A DNA stretch of 64,000 bases, from contig NZ_BLAE01000039.1 in the NCBI RefSeq assembly GCF_009687865.1, positions 41,221-105,220 of the forward strand, in the 5' to 3' direction. The first letter of the stretch is position 1; every line of letters starts with the position of its first letter. Shown here in pieces: positions 49,454-57,750 of the stretch. Source of the stretch: Acrocarpospora macrocephala. Lineage in GTDB: Bacteria > Actinomycetota > Actinomycetes > Streptosporangiales > Streptosporangiaceae. A model generated the notes under the pieces. That model had not been told where the DNA came from. It was given only the letters and a program-made list of their open reading frames with translations, and did no database searches. Both the position numbers and the translations under genes were made by a program.

Positions 49454-50402
49454 CGCGTGCCCCCTCCTCCGCACCGGCAGGATCAGGACCGACGAGTCCG
49501 ATGTAGACCTCCTCGATGCTGACGGGCGTGACCGCGAACTCCTCCACCCGGCCCTGGCCGCGTTCCCGCTGCGCCCAGGTGAGCGCTTCGCTGGCCGCGG
49601 CCGCGTCGATGGGCACGACCACCCGCCGCCCGGTGCGTACGGCCGCCCCGGCGCCGGTGACCTCCGCCGCCAGCTGTAACGCGGTCTCGTCGTCCACGGC
49701 GACCAGTTCCAGCCGCAACCGGTCGGCATAATCGTGGCGCAGTTGTGCCGGGGTTCCCTCGGCCACTAACCGGCCATGGTGGAGCACAGCGAGGCGGGTC
49801 ACGCCCCGTTCGGCCTCGACCACGTTGTGGGTCACCACCAGGACCGCGGACCCGTCGGCGGCCAGTGCGGCGATCTGTTCCCAGAGCAGGCGGCGGCGTA
49901 CAGGGTCGACGTCGTTGGTGGGCTCGTCGAGCATCACGATCCGGCCCGGTTCCGCGGCGGCCATGCAGAAGGCGGTCAGCCGCCGTACGCCGCCGGAGAG
50001 CTTCTGCCCGGGTTCGTCGGCCCAGGCCCCGAGGTCGAGCGCGTCGAGCAGCGCGCCGGTGCGCTCGCGGGCCCGGCGGCGGCCGGCGCCGCGGATCCTG
50101 GCCATGGTGTCGATCGCCTGCCGTGGCGTCACGCCGTCGAGCGGGGCGTGTGCCTGCGGCTGCAGCGAGCAGGATCGGCGGGCCAGCGCGGGATCGGCCA
50201 CCGCGTCGGCGCCGTCGATGTGGATGGTGCCCGAGGTCGGCTTGACCAGCCCGGTCACCTGGTTGAGCAGCGTGGTCTTGCCGGCGCCGTTGTGGCCGAA
50301 CAGGCCGAGCACCTGGCCCTCGTCGACGCTGAGGTCGATGCCGTCGTTGGCGCGGACGCCGCGCCGGTAGTCCTTGGTCAGCTGGTGGATGCGAAGTAGC
50401 AC
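49446..50402 (-). CDS. ABC exporter ATP-binding protein
   Basis: ATPase of 318 aa. Walker A GHNGAGKTTLLNQ at about residue 37, signature LSGGVRRLTAFCMAAAE (LSGGxxR variant) and Walker B RIVMLDEPTNDVDPVRR. The C-terminal 90 residues are a DUF4162-like domain, as in DrrA-type drug exporters. It lies between the ribbon-helix-helix gene (12 bp upstream) and the permease. Confidence 0.93.
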   Translation of the reverse strand: MLLRIHQLTKDYRRGVRANDGIDLSVDEGQVLGLFGHNGAGKTTLLNQVTGLVKPTSGTIHIDGADAVADPALARRSCSLQPQAHAPLDGVTPRQAIDTMARIRGAGRRRARERTGALLDALDLGAWADEPGQKLSGGVRRLTAFCMAAAEPGRIVMLDEPTNDVDPVRRRLLWEQIAALAADGSAVLVVTHNVVEAERGVTRLAVLHHGRLVAEGTPAQLRHDYADRLRLELVAVDDETALQLAAEVTGAGAAVRTGRRVVVPIDAAAASEALTWAQRERGQGRVEEFAVTPVSIEEVYIGLVGPDPAGAEEGARVA

Positions 50403-50414
50403 GTGCCGCTCCCG

Positions 50415-50801
50415 TCAGTGGGTACGGTCGGCCAGCGCGTCCTTCACCGCCTTGCTGGCCCGGAACACGCCGACGATCTTGATGGATTGGATGGTCTGCC
50501 GGGCGAGCTCCGGAGACACGTCAGAAGCGATGGACAGCAGGCCGGTGAGCGCGATGTTCAGCCGCTCGCCGGCCTCCGCGTGCCACTCCAGCTCCGCCCG
50601 GTCGTAGGAGATGACGCCGATCGCCAGCTCGCGCCGGCTCATGCTGGTGCGCACCTCGTCGTCATGGCGGTTGAGCTGGTTGCGGATGGCGGTGCGGATG
50701 AAGTCGGTGCGATTGGAGTAGAAACCCTCCTCCACCAGAAGGTCGACCTTGCCCAGGTCGACGACGTTCATGTTGATCGTGATCTTTTCCGCCTCAGGCA
50801 T
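50415..50801 (-). CDS. Ribbon-helix-helix (CopG-like) repressor of the ABC exporter
   Basis: Regulator of 128 aa. The N-terminus KITINMNVVDLGKVDLLVEE, GFYSNRTDFIRTAIRNQLN is a ribbon-helix-helix domain with the expected beta strand and two helices; the rest is a helical domain of unknown role. ATG 50801 gives the correct domain start. It heads the exporter operon, and its upstream region has five copies of a GGATGGT box overlapping its promoter, so autorepression is likely. Confidence 0.87.
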   Translation of the reverse strand: MPEAEKITINMNVVDLGKVDLLVEEGFYSNRTDFIRTAIRNQLNRHDDEVRTSMSRRELAIGVISYDRAELEWHAEAGERLNIALTGLLSIASDVSPELARQTIQSIKIVGVFRASKAVKDALADRTH

Positions 50802-50805
50802 GCCT

Positions 50806-50872
50806 GGATGGTACCGGTCGAGTATTTCCGTACCATCCGGGCACCATCCATGTGGATGGTAGATGGATGGTG
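50806..50872. promoter_or_regulatory. Five GGATGGT half-sites, operator of the RHH regulator
   Basis: GGATGGT/ACCATCC boxes occur at 50806-50815, 50830-50838, 50842-50849, 50854-50861 and 50865-50872. The third and fourth form an inverted repeat ACCATCCA-TG-TGGATGGT. Arrays of short half-sites are typical for ribbon-helix-helix repressors. Confidence 0.75.
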
Positions 50873-50885
50873 CCAAGACGGTCAA
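50856..50885 (-). promoter_or_regulatory. Promoter of the RHH-ABC operon
   Basis: On the minus strand TTGACC (50885-50880), an 18-bp spacer and TACCAT (50861-50856). The -10 coincides with one GGATGGT box and two others flank it. Confidence 0.5.
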
Positions 50886-50911
50886 CCACACCCGCGGATC
50901 TCGTGGTTGAC
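50881..50911. promoter_or_regulatory. 9-bp inverted repeat between divergent promoters
   Basis: GTCAACCAC and GTGGTTGAC are separated by 13 bp. Each arm contains a -35 hexamer, one for the minus-strand RHH operon and one for the plus-strand xylanase, so the repeat may be either an operator or simply back-to-back -35 elements. Confidence 0.5.
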
Positions 50912-50935
50912 GGTGGCTGGGCGTTACCATAAAGT
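50907..50935 (+). promoter_or_regulatory. Promoter of the xylanase gene
   Basis: TTGACG (50907-50912), 17-bp spacer, TAAAGT (50930-50935). Transcription would start near 50942, immediately before the palindrome at 50949. Confidence 0.5.
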
Positions 50936-50948
50936 TTCGGCACGGTAG

Positions 50949-50960
50949 CGAAATATTTCG
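50949..50960. promoter_or_regulatory. Palindrome CGAAATATTTCG upstream of the xylanase
   Basis: Perfect 12-bp palindrome just after the expected transcription start. CGAAA...TTTCG elements are known upstream of xylan- and cellulose-utilisation genes of actinomycetes and bind LacI-type or related repressors; the cognate regulator is not in the window. Confidence 0.5.
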
Positions 50961-51059
50961 GTATCACTTTCGGCTTGCCGGGTTCCTGGTGGGGCTCGGT
51001 TAGCGAGACCTGCGCTCCCAAGGTCACTGGTACGCCCCTCGGGTCGAAAGGATGTTCCC

Positions 51060-52253
51060 ATGAGGTTGAGGCGCCTCGTCTTAGGCAGCGCTGTCGCGGT
51101 GGTGCTGGCGGGCACGTTGAATGTGGTTCCGGTTTCGGCGGGAAGCACCCCGCAGGAGCCGTCCGGGCAGAGCCTGCGCGCGCTGGGTGCGCGGCACGGC
51201 CTCTACATCGGGACGGCGGTGGACATGGCGGCGCTGGACGACGCCAACGAGCCGCAGTACCGGCAGCTGGTCGCGTCAGAGTTCAACACGGTCACCGCCG
51301 AGAACGTCATGAAGTGGGAGAGCCTGGAGCCCACCCGGGGGAACTACAACTGGGGACCGGCGGACAAGCTCGTCGAGTTCGCCAAGAAGAACAACCAGAA
51401 GGTGCGGGGGCACGTGCTGGTCTGGCAGAACCAGTTGCCGGCCTGGCTGACCGAAGGCGTCGCCAACGGGACGATCACCACGGCGCAGCTGCGCGACCTG
51501 CTGCGCAAGCACATCACCACGGTGGTCAAGCGGTACAAGGGCAAGATCTGGCAGTGGGACGTGGTCAACGAGGCCGCGAGCGACCCCTGGGACAGCCCCG
51601 CGGAGATCCACCTGAAGGGGTTCTGGGCGCAGCATCTGGGCGCGGGCTACATCGCGGACGCGTTCCGGTGGGCGCGGGCGGCCGACCCGAGCGCGCTGCT
51701 GTTCTACAACGACTACAACCTTGAGGCGTTCGGCGACAAGGGACTGTCGGACAAGACGTACTACGTCTACAAGATGGTCAAGCAGCTGCGGCAGAGCGGC
51801 GTCCCGATCGACGGGGTCGGCAGCCAGGGGCACCTCGGCACGCAGTACGGCAACTACGACGCCTTCCAGGTGAAGGAGGCGCTGGACGCCTTCTCGGACC
51901 TGGGGCTGGCGACGGCGTTCACCGAGGTGGACGTGCGCAGCCAGATGACGGCGGGCGTGCAGGCCGGGGACTCCAACGAGATCAACCCCAGGCTGCAGGC
52001 GTCGGCCGCCAACTTCAGCGTGCTGATGCAGGCGTGCCTGGCCAACCGGCACTGCCTGTCGTACACGGTGTGGGGATTCACCGACAAGCACTCGTGGGTG
52101 CCGGGCTGGTTCACCAACCCGCCGGAGGGTCTGGCCACGCTGTATGACGAGAACTACCAGCCGAAGCGGGCGTACAACTCGATCAAGGCGGATCTGATCT
52201 TCTCGGGGCCGCCGTACGTGCAGCCGAGGATTCCGCAGAATCCGAAGCGATAG
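51060..52253 (+). CDS. Secreted endo-1,4-beta-xylanase, GH10
   Basis: Extracellular xylan-degrading enzyme of 397 aa. A Sec signal peptide (MRLRRLVLGSAVAVVLAGTL, then NVVPVSAG) precedes one GH10 catalytic domain. The acid/base glutamate is in WQWDVVNEAAS and the nucleophile in ATAFTEVDVRS; other blocks are FNTVTAENVMKWESLEP and VRGHVLVWQNQLPAWL. Length leaves no carbohydrate-binding module. It has its own promoter, a CGAAATATTTCG palindrome and a strong terminator. Arabinose and xylan use elsewhere in the window hint at plant-biomass life. Confidence 0.96.
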   Translation: MRLRRLVLGSAVAVVLAGTLNVVPVSAGSTPQEPSGQSLRALGARHGLYIGTAVDMAALDDANEPQYRQLVASEFNTVTAENVMKWESLEPTRGNYNWGPADKLVEFAKKNNQKVRGHVLVWQNQLPAWLTEGVANGTITTAQLRDLLRKHITTVVKRYKGKIWQWDVVNEAASDPWDSPAEIHLKGFWAQHLGAGYIADAFRWARAADPSALLFYNDYNLEAFGDKGLSDKTYYVYKMVKQLRQSGVPIDGVGSQGHLGTQYGNYDAFQVKEALDAFSDLGLATAFTEVDVRSQMTAGVQAGDSNEINPRLQASAANFSVLMQACLANRHCLSYTVWGFTDKHSWVPGWFTNPPEGLATLYDENYQPKRAYNSIKADLIFSGPPYVQPRIPQNPKR

Positions 52254-52259
52254 CTCAGC

Positions 52260-52293
52260 AAGGGACCGTGACACCGATGTGTCACGGTCCTTT
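52260..52293. terminator. Bidirectional terminator between xylanase and STAS genes
   Basis: A 14-bp stem AAGGGACCGTGACA/TGTCACGGTCCTTT with one G-U pair and a 6-nt loop, flanked by A and T bases on either side. It lies 7 bp after the xylanase stop and 9 bp after the end of the convergent STAS gene. Confidence 0.85.
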
Positions 52294-52301
52294 GCCATGT
52301 C

Positions 52302-52637
52302 TCAGGAGGTCAGCGCCTCGGTGAGGGAGGCGTGGACGGGGATGTAGCCGGTCAGGCCGACGAGTTCCATGACCTTCCTGGGGGAGGGGCGCGGGGAGCA
52401 GACGGCGACCGTGCCCTGGTTCGCGCGGGCGTGGTGGTAGGCGTCAAGGAAGACCCTGATGCCCGCGCTGTCCATGAATGTCATGCCCGCCAGGTCGAAC
52501 AGCAGGTGGGATGAGATGCGCTGGGCGATCTCCACCTGCTCCTGGAGCACGCCGATCGTGGTGGCGTCCACGTCGCCGAGGACGGTGATCACCACGTATG
52601 GGTCGTGCCGGTCTGTGAGCACCTGCAGGCTTGGCAT
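52302..52637 (-). CDS. STAS-domain anti-sigma factor antagonist
   Basis: Protein of 111 aa made of one STAS domain. The phosphorylatable serine is in LAGMTFMDSAGIRVFLDAYH (DSxGI motif), so it should bind and be inactivated by an anti-sigma kinase in partner switching. ATG 52637 (MPSLQVL) has GAAGGG upstream at good spacing. The SpoIIE-type phosphatase elsewhere in the window is of the class that reactivates such proteins, though no direct link is shown. Confidence 0.88.
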   Translation of the reverse strand: MPSLQVLTDRHDPYVVITVLGDVDATTIGVLQEQVEIAQRISSHLLFDLAGMTFMDSAGIRVFLDAYHHARANQGTVAVCSPRPSPRKVMELVGLTGYIPVHASLTEALTS

Positions 52638-52692
52638 CAACATCCCTTCGCCGTCGTAGTACAACGATGCCCGCAATTCGGCCCGGTGTCGC

Positions 52693-53670
52693 TCAGGTGG
52701 CGCCTGCCGTGTCGCGAAATGTCTGGCGGTAGCTGAGGGGTGCGACGCCGACGGCCGCGTGCAGGTGCTGGCGGAGCGAGACGGCGGTGCCGAAACCGGA
52801 GCGGCGGGCGACCACGTCGACCGGGAGGTCGGTGGTTTCCAGCAGGTGGCGGGCGTGCTCGACCCGCTGGCGGGTGAGCCAGCGGGCGGGGCTGAGGCCG
52901 GTTTCCTCGCGGAACCTGCGGGTGAAGGTGCGCACGCTCATCCGGGCGTGGCCGGCCAGGGCGGCGAGGTCGAGCGGTTCGTGCAGGCGGGTGAGCGTCC
53001 AGGCCCGGGTGGCGGCGGTGGACAGGCCGCCGGCCTCGGGCAGCGGGCGTTCGATGAACTGGGCCTGGCCGCCCTCCCGGAACGGCGGGGTCACGCAGCG
53101 CCGGGCCGCATGGTTAGCGATCTGGCTGCCGTGGTCCTGGCGGATCACGTGCAGGCACAGGTCGATTCCGGCCGCGCTGCCCGCCGAGGTGAGGATGTCC
53201 CCGTCGTCGATGAACAGGACGTCGGGGTCGAGGCGTACCTGCGGGAAGAACGTGCGGAAGCGGTCGGTGTGCCGCCAGTGGGTGGTGGCCGGGCGGCCGT
53301 CGAGCAGGCCCGCCGCGGCCAGGACGAACGCGCCGGTGCAGATCGACATGACCCGGGCGTATCGGGCCGCCCGCCGCAAGGCCGAGGCGAGGTCGTCGGG
53401 AATGGTGCCGTTGTCCCAGGCGGATCCGCCGTGGATGCCGGGAACGATCACCGTGTCGGCGGAGTCCAGGACGGACAGATCGTGATCCGGCAGCACCTGG
53501 TACCCGGCCTCGCAGGGGACGGGCAGCCCCCCTCGCGTACAGGTCACGACCTCGTAGAGATGCCGCCCGGCCGAGCCCGCCGACCGGAACACCTGCCCGG
53601 GAATGCCCAGATCCAGCGGAGCGAAGTGCTCCATCGCCACCACGACCACCCGATGCGGCTTGTACGCCAT
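52693..53670 (-). CDS. GlxA-family regulator (DJ-1/PfpI plus AraC HTH)
   Basis: Regulator of 325 aa. The N-terminal DJ-1/PfpI-like domain has VICTGAFVLAAAGLL-like sequence (MSICTGAFVLAAAGLLDGRP) with the nucleophile-elbow cysteine. The C-terminal AraC DNA-binding domain includes LDLAALAGHARMSVRTFTRR and HARHLLETTDLPVDVVARRS. It is divergent from an MFS gene and probably controls it; an imperfect inverted repeat lies between them. Confidence 0.9.
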   Translation of the reverse strand: MAYKPHRVVVVAMEHFAPLDLGIPGQVFRSAGSAGRHLYEVVTCTRGGLPVPCEAGYQVLPDHDLSVLDSADTVIVPGIHGGSAWDNGTIPDDLASALRRAARYARVMSICTGAFVLAAAGLLDGRPATTHWRHTDRFRTFFPQVRLDPDVLFIDDGDILTSAGSAAGIDLCLHVIRQDHGSQIANHAARRCVTPPFREGGQAQFIERPLPEAGGLSTAATRAWTLTRLHEPLDLAALAGHARMSVRTFTRRFREETGLSPARWLTRQRVEHARHLLETTDLPVDVVARRSGFGTAVSLRQHLHAAVGVAPLSYRQTFRDTAGAT

Positions 53671-53686
53671 GGCCGGATTCTTTCAC

Positions 53687-53719
53687 ATATTGGCTATCAG
53701 GCCACTCGTCAGCCGATAT
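53687..53719. promoter_or_regulatory. Imperfect inverted repeat between GlxA-type regulator and MFS gene
   Basis: ATATTGGCT (53687-53695) and AGCCGATAT (53711-53719) pair with one mismatch across a 15-bp spacer in the 72-bp divergent space. It is a reasonable operator candidate for the regulator. Confidence 0.4.
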
Positions 53720-53742
53720 TTCGTGACGAGAAGATGGACGCC

Positions 53743-55050
53743 ATGACGATAACCGGCAATCAGGACGAAACGGAGGGTCCGCTAGTCGGGCCGAAAAAAC
53801 GCGGGTTAAAGGTACATCGGGCCTGGATCGTCGCCGCCGTCGCCCTGGTGGCGATCATCGGCGCCGCCGGGTTCCGCGCCACACCCGGCGTCTTCATCAG
53901 CCCGCTGGAACGCGAATTCGGCTGGTCCCGCGCCACGATCGGCTTCGCCGTCTCGGTCAACCTCATGTTCTTCGGCCTGACCGCCCCCTTCGCCGCCGCC
54001 CTGATGGACCGTTTCGGCATGCGCCGCGTGGTCACCATGGCCCTGACCCTGGTCGCCCTCGGCAGCGGCGTCACCGTCTTCATGACCCAGAGCTGGCAAC
54101 TCGTGCTCTGCTGGGGCGTCCTGGTCGGCCTGGGCACCGGCTCGATGGCCCTCGTCTTCGCCGCCACCCTGGCCGACCGCTGGTTCGTCCGCCACCGCGG
54201 CCTGGTCATCGGCGTGCTCACCGCCGGCGGCGCGACCGGCCAGCTCATCTTCCTGCCCGTGCTGGCCGTCCTGGTGGAATCCTCCGGCTGGCGCGCCGCC
54301 GCGCTCACCGTGACCGCCTCCGCGCTGGCCGTCGTCCCGCTGATCTGGTTCCTGCTCCGCGACCGGCCGCAGGAGCTCGGGCTCAGGCCGTACGGCGCGA
54401 CGCAGGACACGCCGGCGACCGTCCCGAGCGGGGGCGCGGCCGCCCGAGCGGTCAGGGTGCTGCGGGACGCGGCGAAGACGCGCCCGTTCTGGTATCTGGC
54501 GGGTGGGTTCGCCATCTGCGGCGCCAGCACGAACGGCCTGGTCGGCACCCACTTCATCCCGGCCGCGCACGATCACGGCATGGCCGAGACGACCGCCGCC
54601 GGACTGCTCGCCGTGGTCGGGATCTTCGACATCGTCGGGACCATCCTGTCCGGCTGGCTCAGCGACCGCATGGATCCGCGCATCCTGCTCGGCGTCTACT
54701 ACGCGCTGCGCGGCGCCTCGCTGCTGGTCCTGCCGCAGCTGTTCGCGGAGACCGCCCAGCCGAGCATGCTGGTCTTCATCATCTTCTACGGCCTGGACTG
54801 GGTGGCCACCGTGCCGCCGACCGCCGCGCTCTGCCGCAGGATCTACGGCGCGGACGGCGGCGTGGTCTTCGGCTGGGTCTTCGCCTCCCACCAGATCGGC
54901 GCCGCCTTCGCGGCCACCCTCGCGGGCCTCACCCGCGACCACCTCGGCCACTACGACCTGGCCTGGTACGGCGCCGGCGCCCTCTGCGCCCTCGCCGCGA
55001 TCATGTCCTTGCTGATCGCCCGCGATCGTGCGGCATCCTTGACCTCGTGA
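53743..55050 (+). CDS. MFS transporter (oxalate/formate- or monocarboxylate-porter-like)
   Basis: Membrane transporter of 435 aa with 12 predicted helices. GVFISPLEREFGWSRATIGF at the end of helix 1 and GTILSGWLSDRMDPRILLGV in the second half are typical of the oxalate:formate/MCT-like group. ATG 53743 (MTITG) has AGAAG upstream; ATG 53734 is an alternative. The stop overlaps the following gene (GTGA). Small organic acids are likely substrates; the divergent GlxA-type gene is the expected regulator. Confidence 0.88.
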   Translation: MTITGNQDETEGPLVGPKKRGLKVHRAWIVAAVALVAIIGAAGFRATPGVFISPLEREFGWSRATIGFAVSVNLMFFGLTAPFAAALMDRFGMRRVVTMALTLVALGSGVTVFMTQSWQLVLCWGVLVGLGTGSMALVFAATLADRWFVRHRGLVIGVLTAGGATGQLIFLPVLAVLVESSGWRAAALTVTASALAVVPLIWFLLRDRPQELGLRPYGATQDTPATVPSGGAAARAVRVLRDAAKTRPFWYLAGGFAICGASTNGLVGTHFIPAAHDHGMAETTAAGLLAVVGIFDIVGTILSGWLSDRMDPRILLGVYYALRGASLLVLPQLFAETAQPSMLVFIIFYGLDWVATVPPTAALCRRIYGADGGVVFGWVFASHQIGAAFAATLAGLTRDHLGHYDLAWYGAGALCALAAIMSLLIARDRAASLTS

Positions 55051-55721
55051 CCCAACGAGTGCTCCCCCTGGTGGTGCGGATCGAGCGTGCCACCCCGCCC
55101 GAGCGCGTCGACGCGCTGGAAGCCGCCGCCCGGGGCGTGCTGGCCCTGCTGGACGAGCCGGGCGAGTGGGCGGAAGCCGTACAGGAGTGGGAGCGGATCG
55201 GGATTCGCAAGGTGGTGCGGCGGGCCAGGGGCGCGGAGTGGCGGCGGGTGCTGGAGCTGCCGGGGCTCACGGCGACGGCGGGCACGGCCGAGGTGCGGGT
55301 GCATCCGCCGATCCCGCTGGACGGGTGGCCGAAGGAACTGTCCCGGCTGCAGGTGTCAGGGACGGATCTGGAGGATCACCACCCGCTGGGCGCCGCCGGG
55401 GATGTGGTGTTGTGGGTGAATCCCGGGCTGGACATGTCGGCGGGCAAGGCGATGGCGCAATGCGGGCACGCCGCGCAACTCGCCTGGTGGGGGACGGGAC
55501 CCGAGGAGCGGGAAACGTGGCGTTCCGAGGGGTTCGCGCTGGATGTGCGGACGGCCGCACCGGACGACTGGCGGAAGCTCATGGAGAGCGGCCTGCCCGC
55601 GGTCAGGGACGCGGGCTTCACGGAGATCGAACCCGGCAGCGTCACCGTGATCGCGGACACACCCTGGCTCCGGCGGGGTGGTTTCCGGCCGGAGGGCTGG
55701 GGACCGCTGCGTCACACCTGA
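55047..55721 (+). CDS. PTH2-like peptidyl-tRNA hydrolase-domain protein
   Basis: Protein of 224 aa. The C-terminal 110 residues resemble archaeal/eukaryotic-type peptidyl-tRNA hydrolase 2: VLWVNPGLDMSAGKAMAQCG then HAAQLAWWG, with the conserved Lys and His, and TVIADTPWLRRG near the end. The N-terminal 110 residues are an extension without recognised domain. It is probably not the essential PTH, which is the Pth1 type in bacteria. GTG 55047 is coupled to the transporter stop; the 3' end overlaps the DUF3616 gene by 10 bp. Confidence 0.78.
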   Translation: MTQRVLPLVVRIERATPPERVDALEAAARGVLALLDEPGEWAEAVQEWERIGIRKVVRRARGAEWRRVLELPGLTATAGTAEVRVHPPIPLDGWPKELSRLQVSGTDLEDHHPLGAAGDVVLWVNPGLDMSAGKAMAQCGHAAQLAWWGTGPEERETWRSEGFALDVRTAAPDDWRKLMESGLPAVRDAGFTEIEPGSVTVIADTPWLRRGGFRPEGWGPLRHT

Positions 55722-56686
55722 ACGATGTCCGCGTAGACGCCGTCGAGGGTCAGGCGGTCCGGCGCCGGGGTGTCGTACACGATCAGCAGGCGACCGTCCG
55801 GGAGCAGGGCGAGACCTTCGGGGCGGTCCGCGCCTGGAACCATGGGCAGCTCGGTGACCAGCGTCGGCGGGTTGGCGAAGTCGCCGTTGGGCCGCCAGCG
55901 CAGCACCCGGAACGCGCCGTCCAGGGTCATCGTCGGCCCGGCCAGGATGAGCAGGTCATCCCCGATCGGGCAGAGATCCCGGATGCCGAGACCGTCCAGA
56001 TCGACGAAGTGGGTCTGGTAATCGCCGTCCAGGCGGAGCCGGTGCGGATCGTGCGGATTCGTCTCGGGCCTGATCTCCAGGATGACCGCCCAGCCGCGGA
56101 GCACGGGACCGCGTAATCCGACCAGCACGCGGGATCCGATGACCGCGATGCCCTCGATGTCGAATCCGTTGTCCTTGCCGGGCAGGTGCAGGAACGGGCC
56201 GAGATGGTCGTCGTCATCGAGCATGTCCGCGAGGTTCCGGCCGGGACCGGACAGGATGGCCGCCGTTCTGCGGCCGTCCTTGCGGACCGGGACCGGAAGT
56301 CCGTCGCGTTCGACGAGCGGGAGCCGTACCAGGATGAAACGGTTCTCCTCCCGCAGCACCGTCGCCAGCCGCTTGCGGGCCTTTTCGCCAGTCTGACCTG
56401 GTTTGACGCGTTTGCGCTTGAGGCTGTGCGAGCCGACCGCCCACAGCCAGCCGTCGGCGCGGCCCAGGCCCTCGATGTCGGCTTCCTCGTCCGGACCGGC
56501 CGGCAGCTCGACGAATTCGGACAGCCGAAACGAATGATGATCTTGGTAGGCGCCGTCCCGCCACGTGAGGCGTTCGACGGCTGAGGACTCGTCTCCGGCC
56601 ACCCAGAGGCAGCGGCCGTCCTGGCGAACGGCCGACAGATCGTGATGGATACCGGTACCTGCGGTGAAGCGGAGTTCGACGCGCAC
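55712..56686 (-). CDS. DUF3616 protein, predicted beta-propeller
   Basis: Protein of 324 aa of the DUF3616 family. Repeated blade-like segments include DLSAVRQDGRCLWVAGDESS, EADIEGLGRADGWLWAVGSH, FDIEGIAVIGSRVLVGLRGP and RPEGLALLPDGRLLIVYDT. These fit a soluble beta-propeller. GTG 56686 gives the natural family start (VELRFTAG). No signal peptide is present. The function of the family is not known. Confidence 0.83.
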   Translation of the reverse strand: MRVELRFTAGTGIHHDLSAVRQDGRCLWVAGDESSAVERLTWRDGAYQDHHSFRLSEFVELPAGPDEEADIEGLGRADGWLWAVGSHSLKRKRVKPGQTGEKARKRLATVLREENRFILVRLPLVERDGLPVPVRKDGRRTAAILSGPGRNLADMLDDDDHLGPFLHLPGKDNGFDIEGIAVIGSRVLVGLRGPVLRGWAVILEIRPETNPHDPHRLRLDGDYQTHFVDLDGLGIRDLCPIGDDLLILAGPTMTLDGAFRVLRWRPNGDFANPPTLVTELPMVPGADRPEGLALLPDGRLLIVYDTPAPDRLTLDGVYADIVQV

Positions 56687-56733
56687 GCCACCATTATCGG
56701 ACCAATTATCGGGTACGGACCTGTTCCCGAAGT

Positions 56734-57696
56734 GTGATGGTGATCGCACCCGAAAATACCCGGAGTTCGCGTACGCTCCCGTTCGTGTCACCTGGGGACT
56801 ATGGGACTAAGGCGGTTCCGACGTACGTCGCGGCTGAGGCCGAGACCACACCGCTACCGAAGATCACGATCCCGGAGCTTCCACCGCCGCCACCGTCGGG
56901 CAAAGGCCTTGGTGACCTGCCGATGCGGTTGGTCTACCGGACTGTCGCGGGCGCCGTGGTCGTCGGGCTCGTGGCCGTGCTCGTCGCCGCCGTGGTGGCG
57001 ACCAGGGAGGAGCCCGGCACGCTCCCGGCCGCCGCGGCCCCCTCGCCGACGCCCACGTTCGCGCCGCCGTCCCCCACCCCCTCGTCCGGGGGCGCGGTCG
57101 TCGCATCCGCGGCGCCCAGCCCGTCGGCGAGTTCGGCGCTGACCATCGCCCAGGAAGATCCCCGGGTGCCCGCGTTGCCCGCTGCCGACACCAAGCTGGC
57201 CGCCCTCGCGGGGCGTTCCGCGCCCGTCCGGGGTTCCCTCAAGGACGAACGATCCGGGGTCGCCGTGCCCCGGTTCAGCAAGGAATGGAGTCTGGCCAAG
57301 GCGTCGCCGTTCGCCTCCCGCCAGCTGCTCGGCAAGATCAAGGGCATGGCCTACCGGGGCATGCTGGTCTCCTGCCCAGTGCCGATCGAGGTGCAGGACA
57401 GCCTGCGCGACACCGCGTTCCTGGCCGCCCGCTGGACCCTCAACCACCACCCCGCCGGCGCGACGCTGGAGTGGACCGCCTCCCAGCCGATCTCCGTGGA
57501 CGACCGGAACGGCTGGCTGCTCGGCTACGAGGTCAACTACACCGTGAAGGGCGACAAGCGCCGCTCGATGGCCGCGCTCGCGCTGCTGGACGTGCCGGAG
57601 AGCAAGCCCGCGCTGGTGTTCATCACGGTGCCCGACGCCCAGAAGAAGCGCTGGCGCGACATCAACACCGTAATGTCCAAGATTAAGGTGCTTTAG
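56734..57696 (+). CDS. Single-pass membrane-anchored protein, function unknown
   Basis: Protein of 320 aa that I do not recognise. The first 60 residues are cytoplasmic and proline-rich (PELPPPPPSGKG), then one transmembrane helix (VAGAVVVGLVAVLVAAVVAT) at about 70-90, a Pro/Ser/Ala-rich linker, and an extracytoplasmic domain of about 150 residues with one visible cysteine (LVSCPVPIEV). It starts at GTG 56734 or ATG 56737. The 54-bp spacer and same direction suggest linkage with the DUF1269 gene. Confidence 0.72.
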   Translation: MMVIAPENTRSSRTLPFVSPGDYGTKAVPTYVAAEAETTPLPKITIPELPPPPPSGKGLGDLPMRLVYRTVAGAVVVGLVAVLVAAVVATREEPGTLPAAAAPSPTPTFAPPSPTPSSGGAVVASAAPSPSASSALTIAQEDPRVPALPAADTKLAALAGRSAPVRGSLKDERSGVAVPRFSKEWSLAKASPFASRQLLGKIKGMAYRGMLVSCPVPIEVQDSLRDTAFLAARWTLNHHPAGATLEWTASQPISVDDRNGWLLGYEVNYTVKGDKRRSMAALALLDVPESKPALVFITVPDAQKKRWRDINTVMSKIKVL

Positions 57697-57750
57697 AGAG
57701 CTCTGAGCTGGGGAGATATAGCGCCATCTGGATAATCGGGGGGTTTTCCA

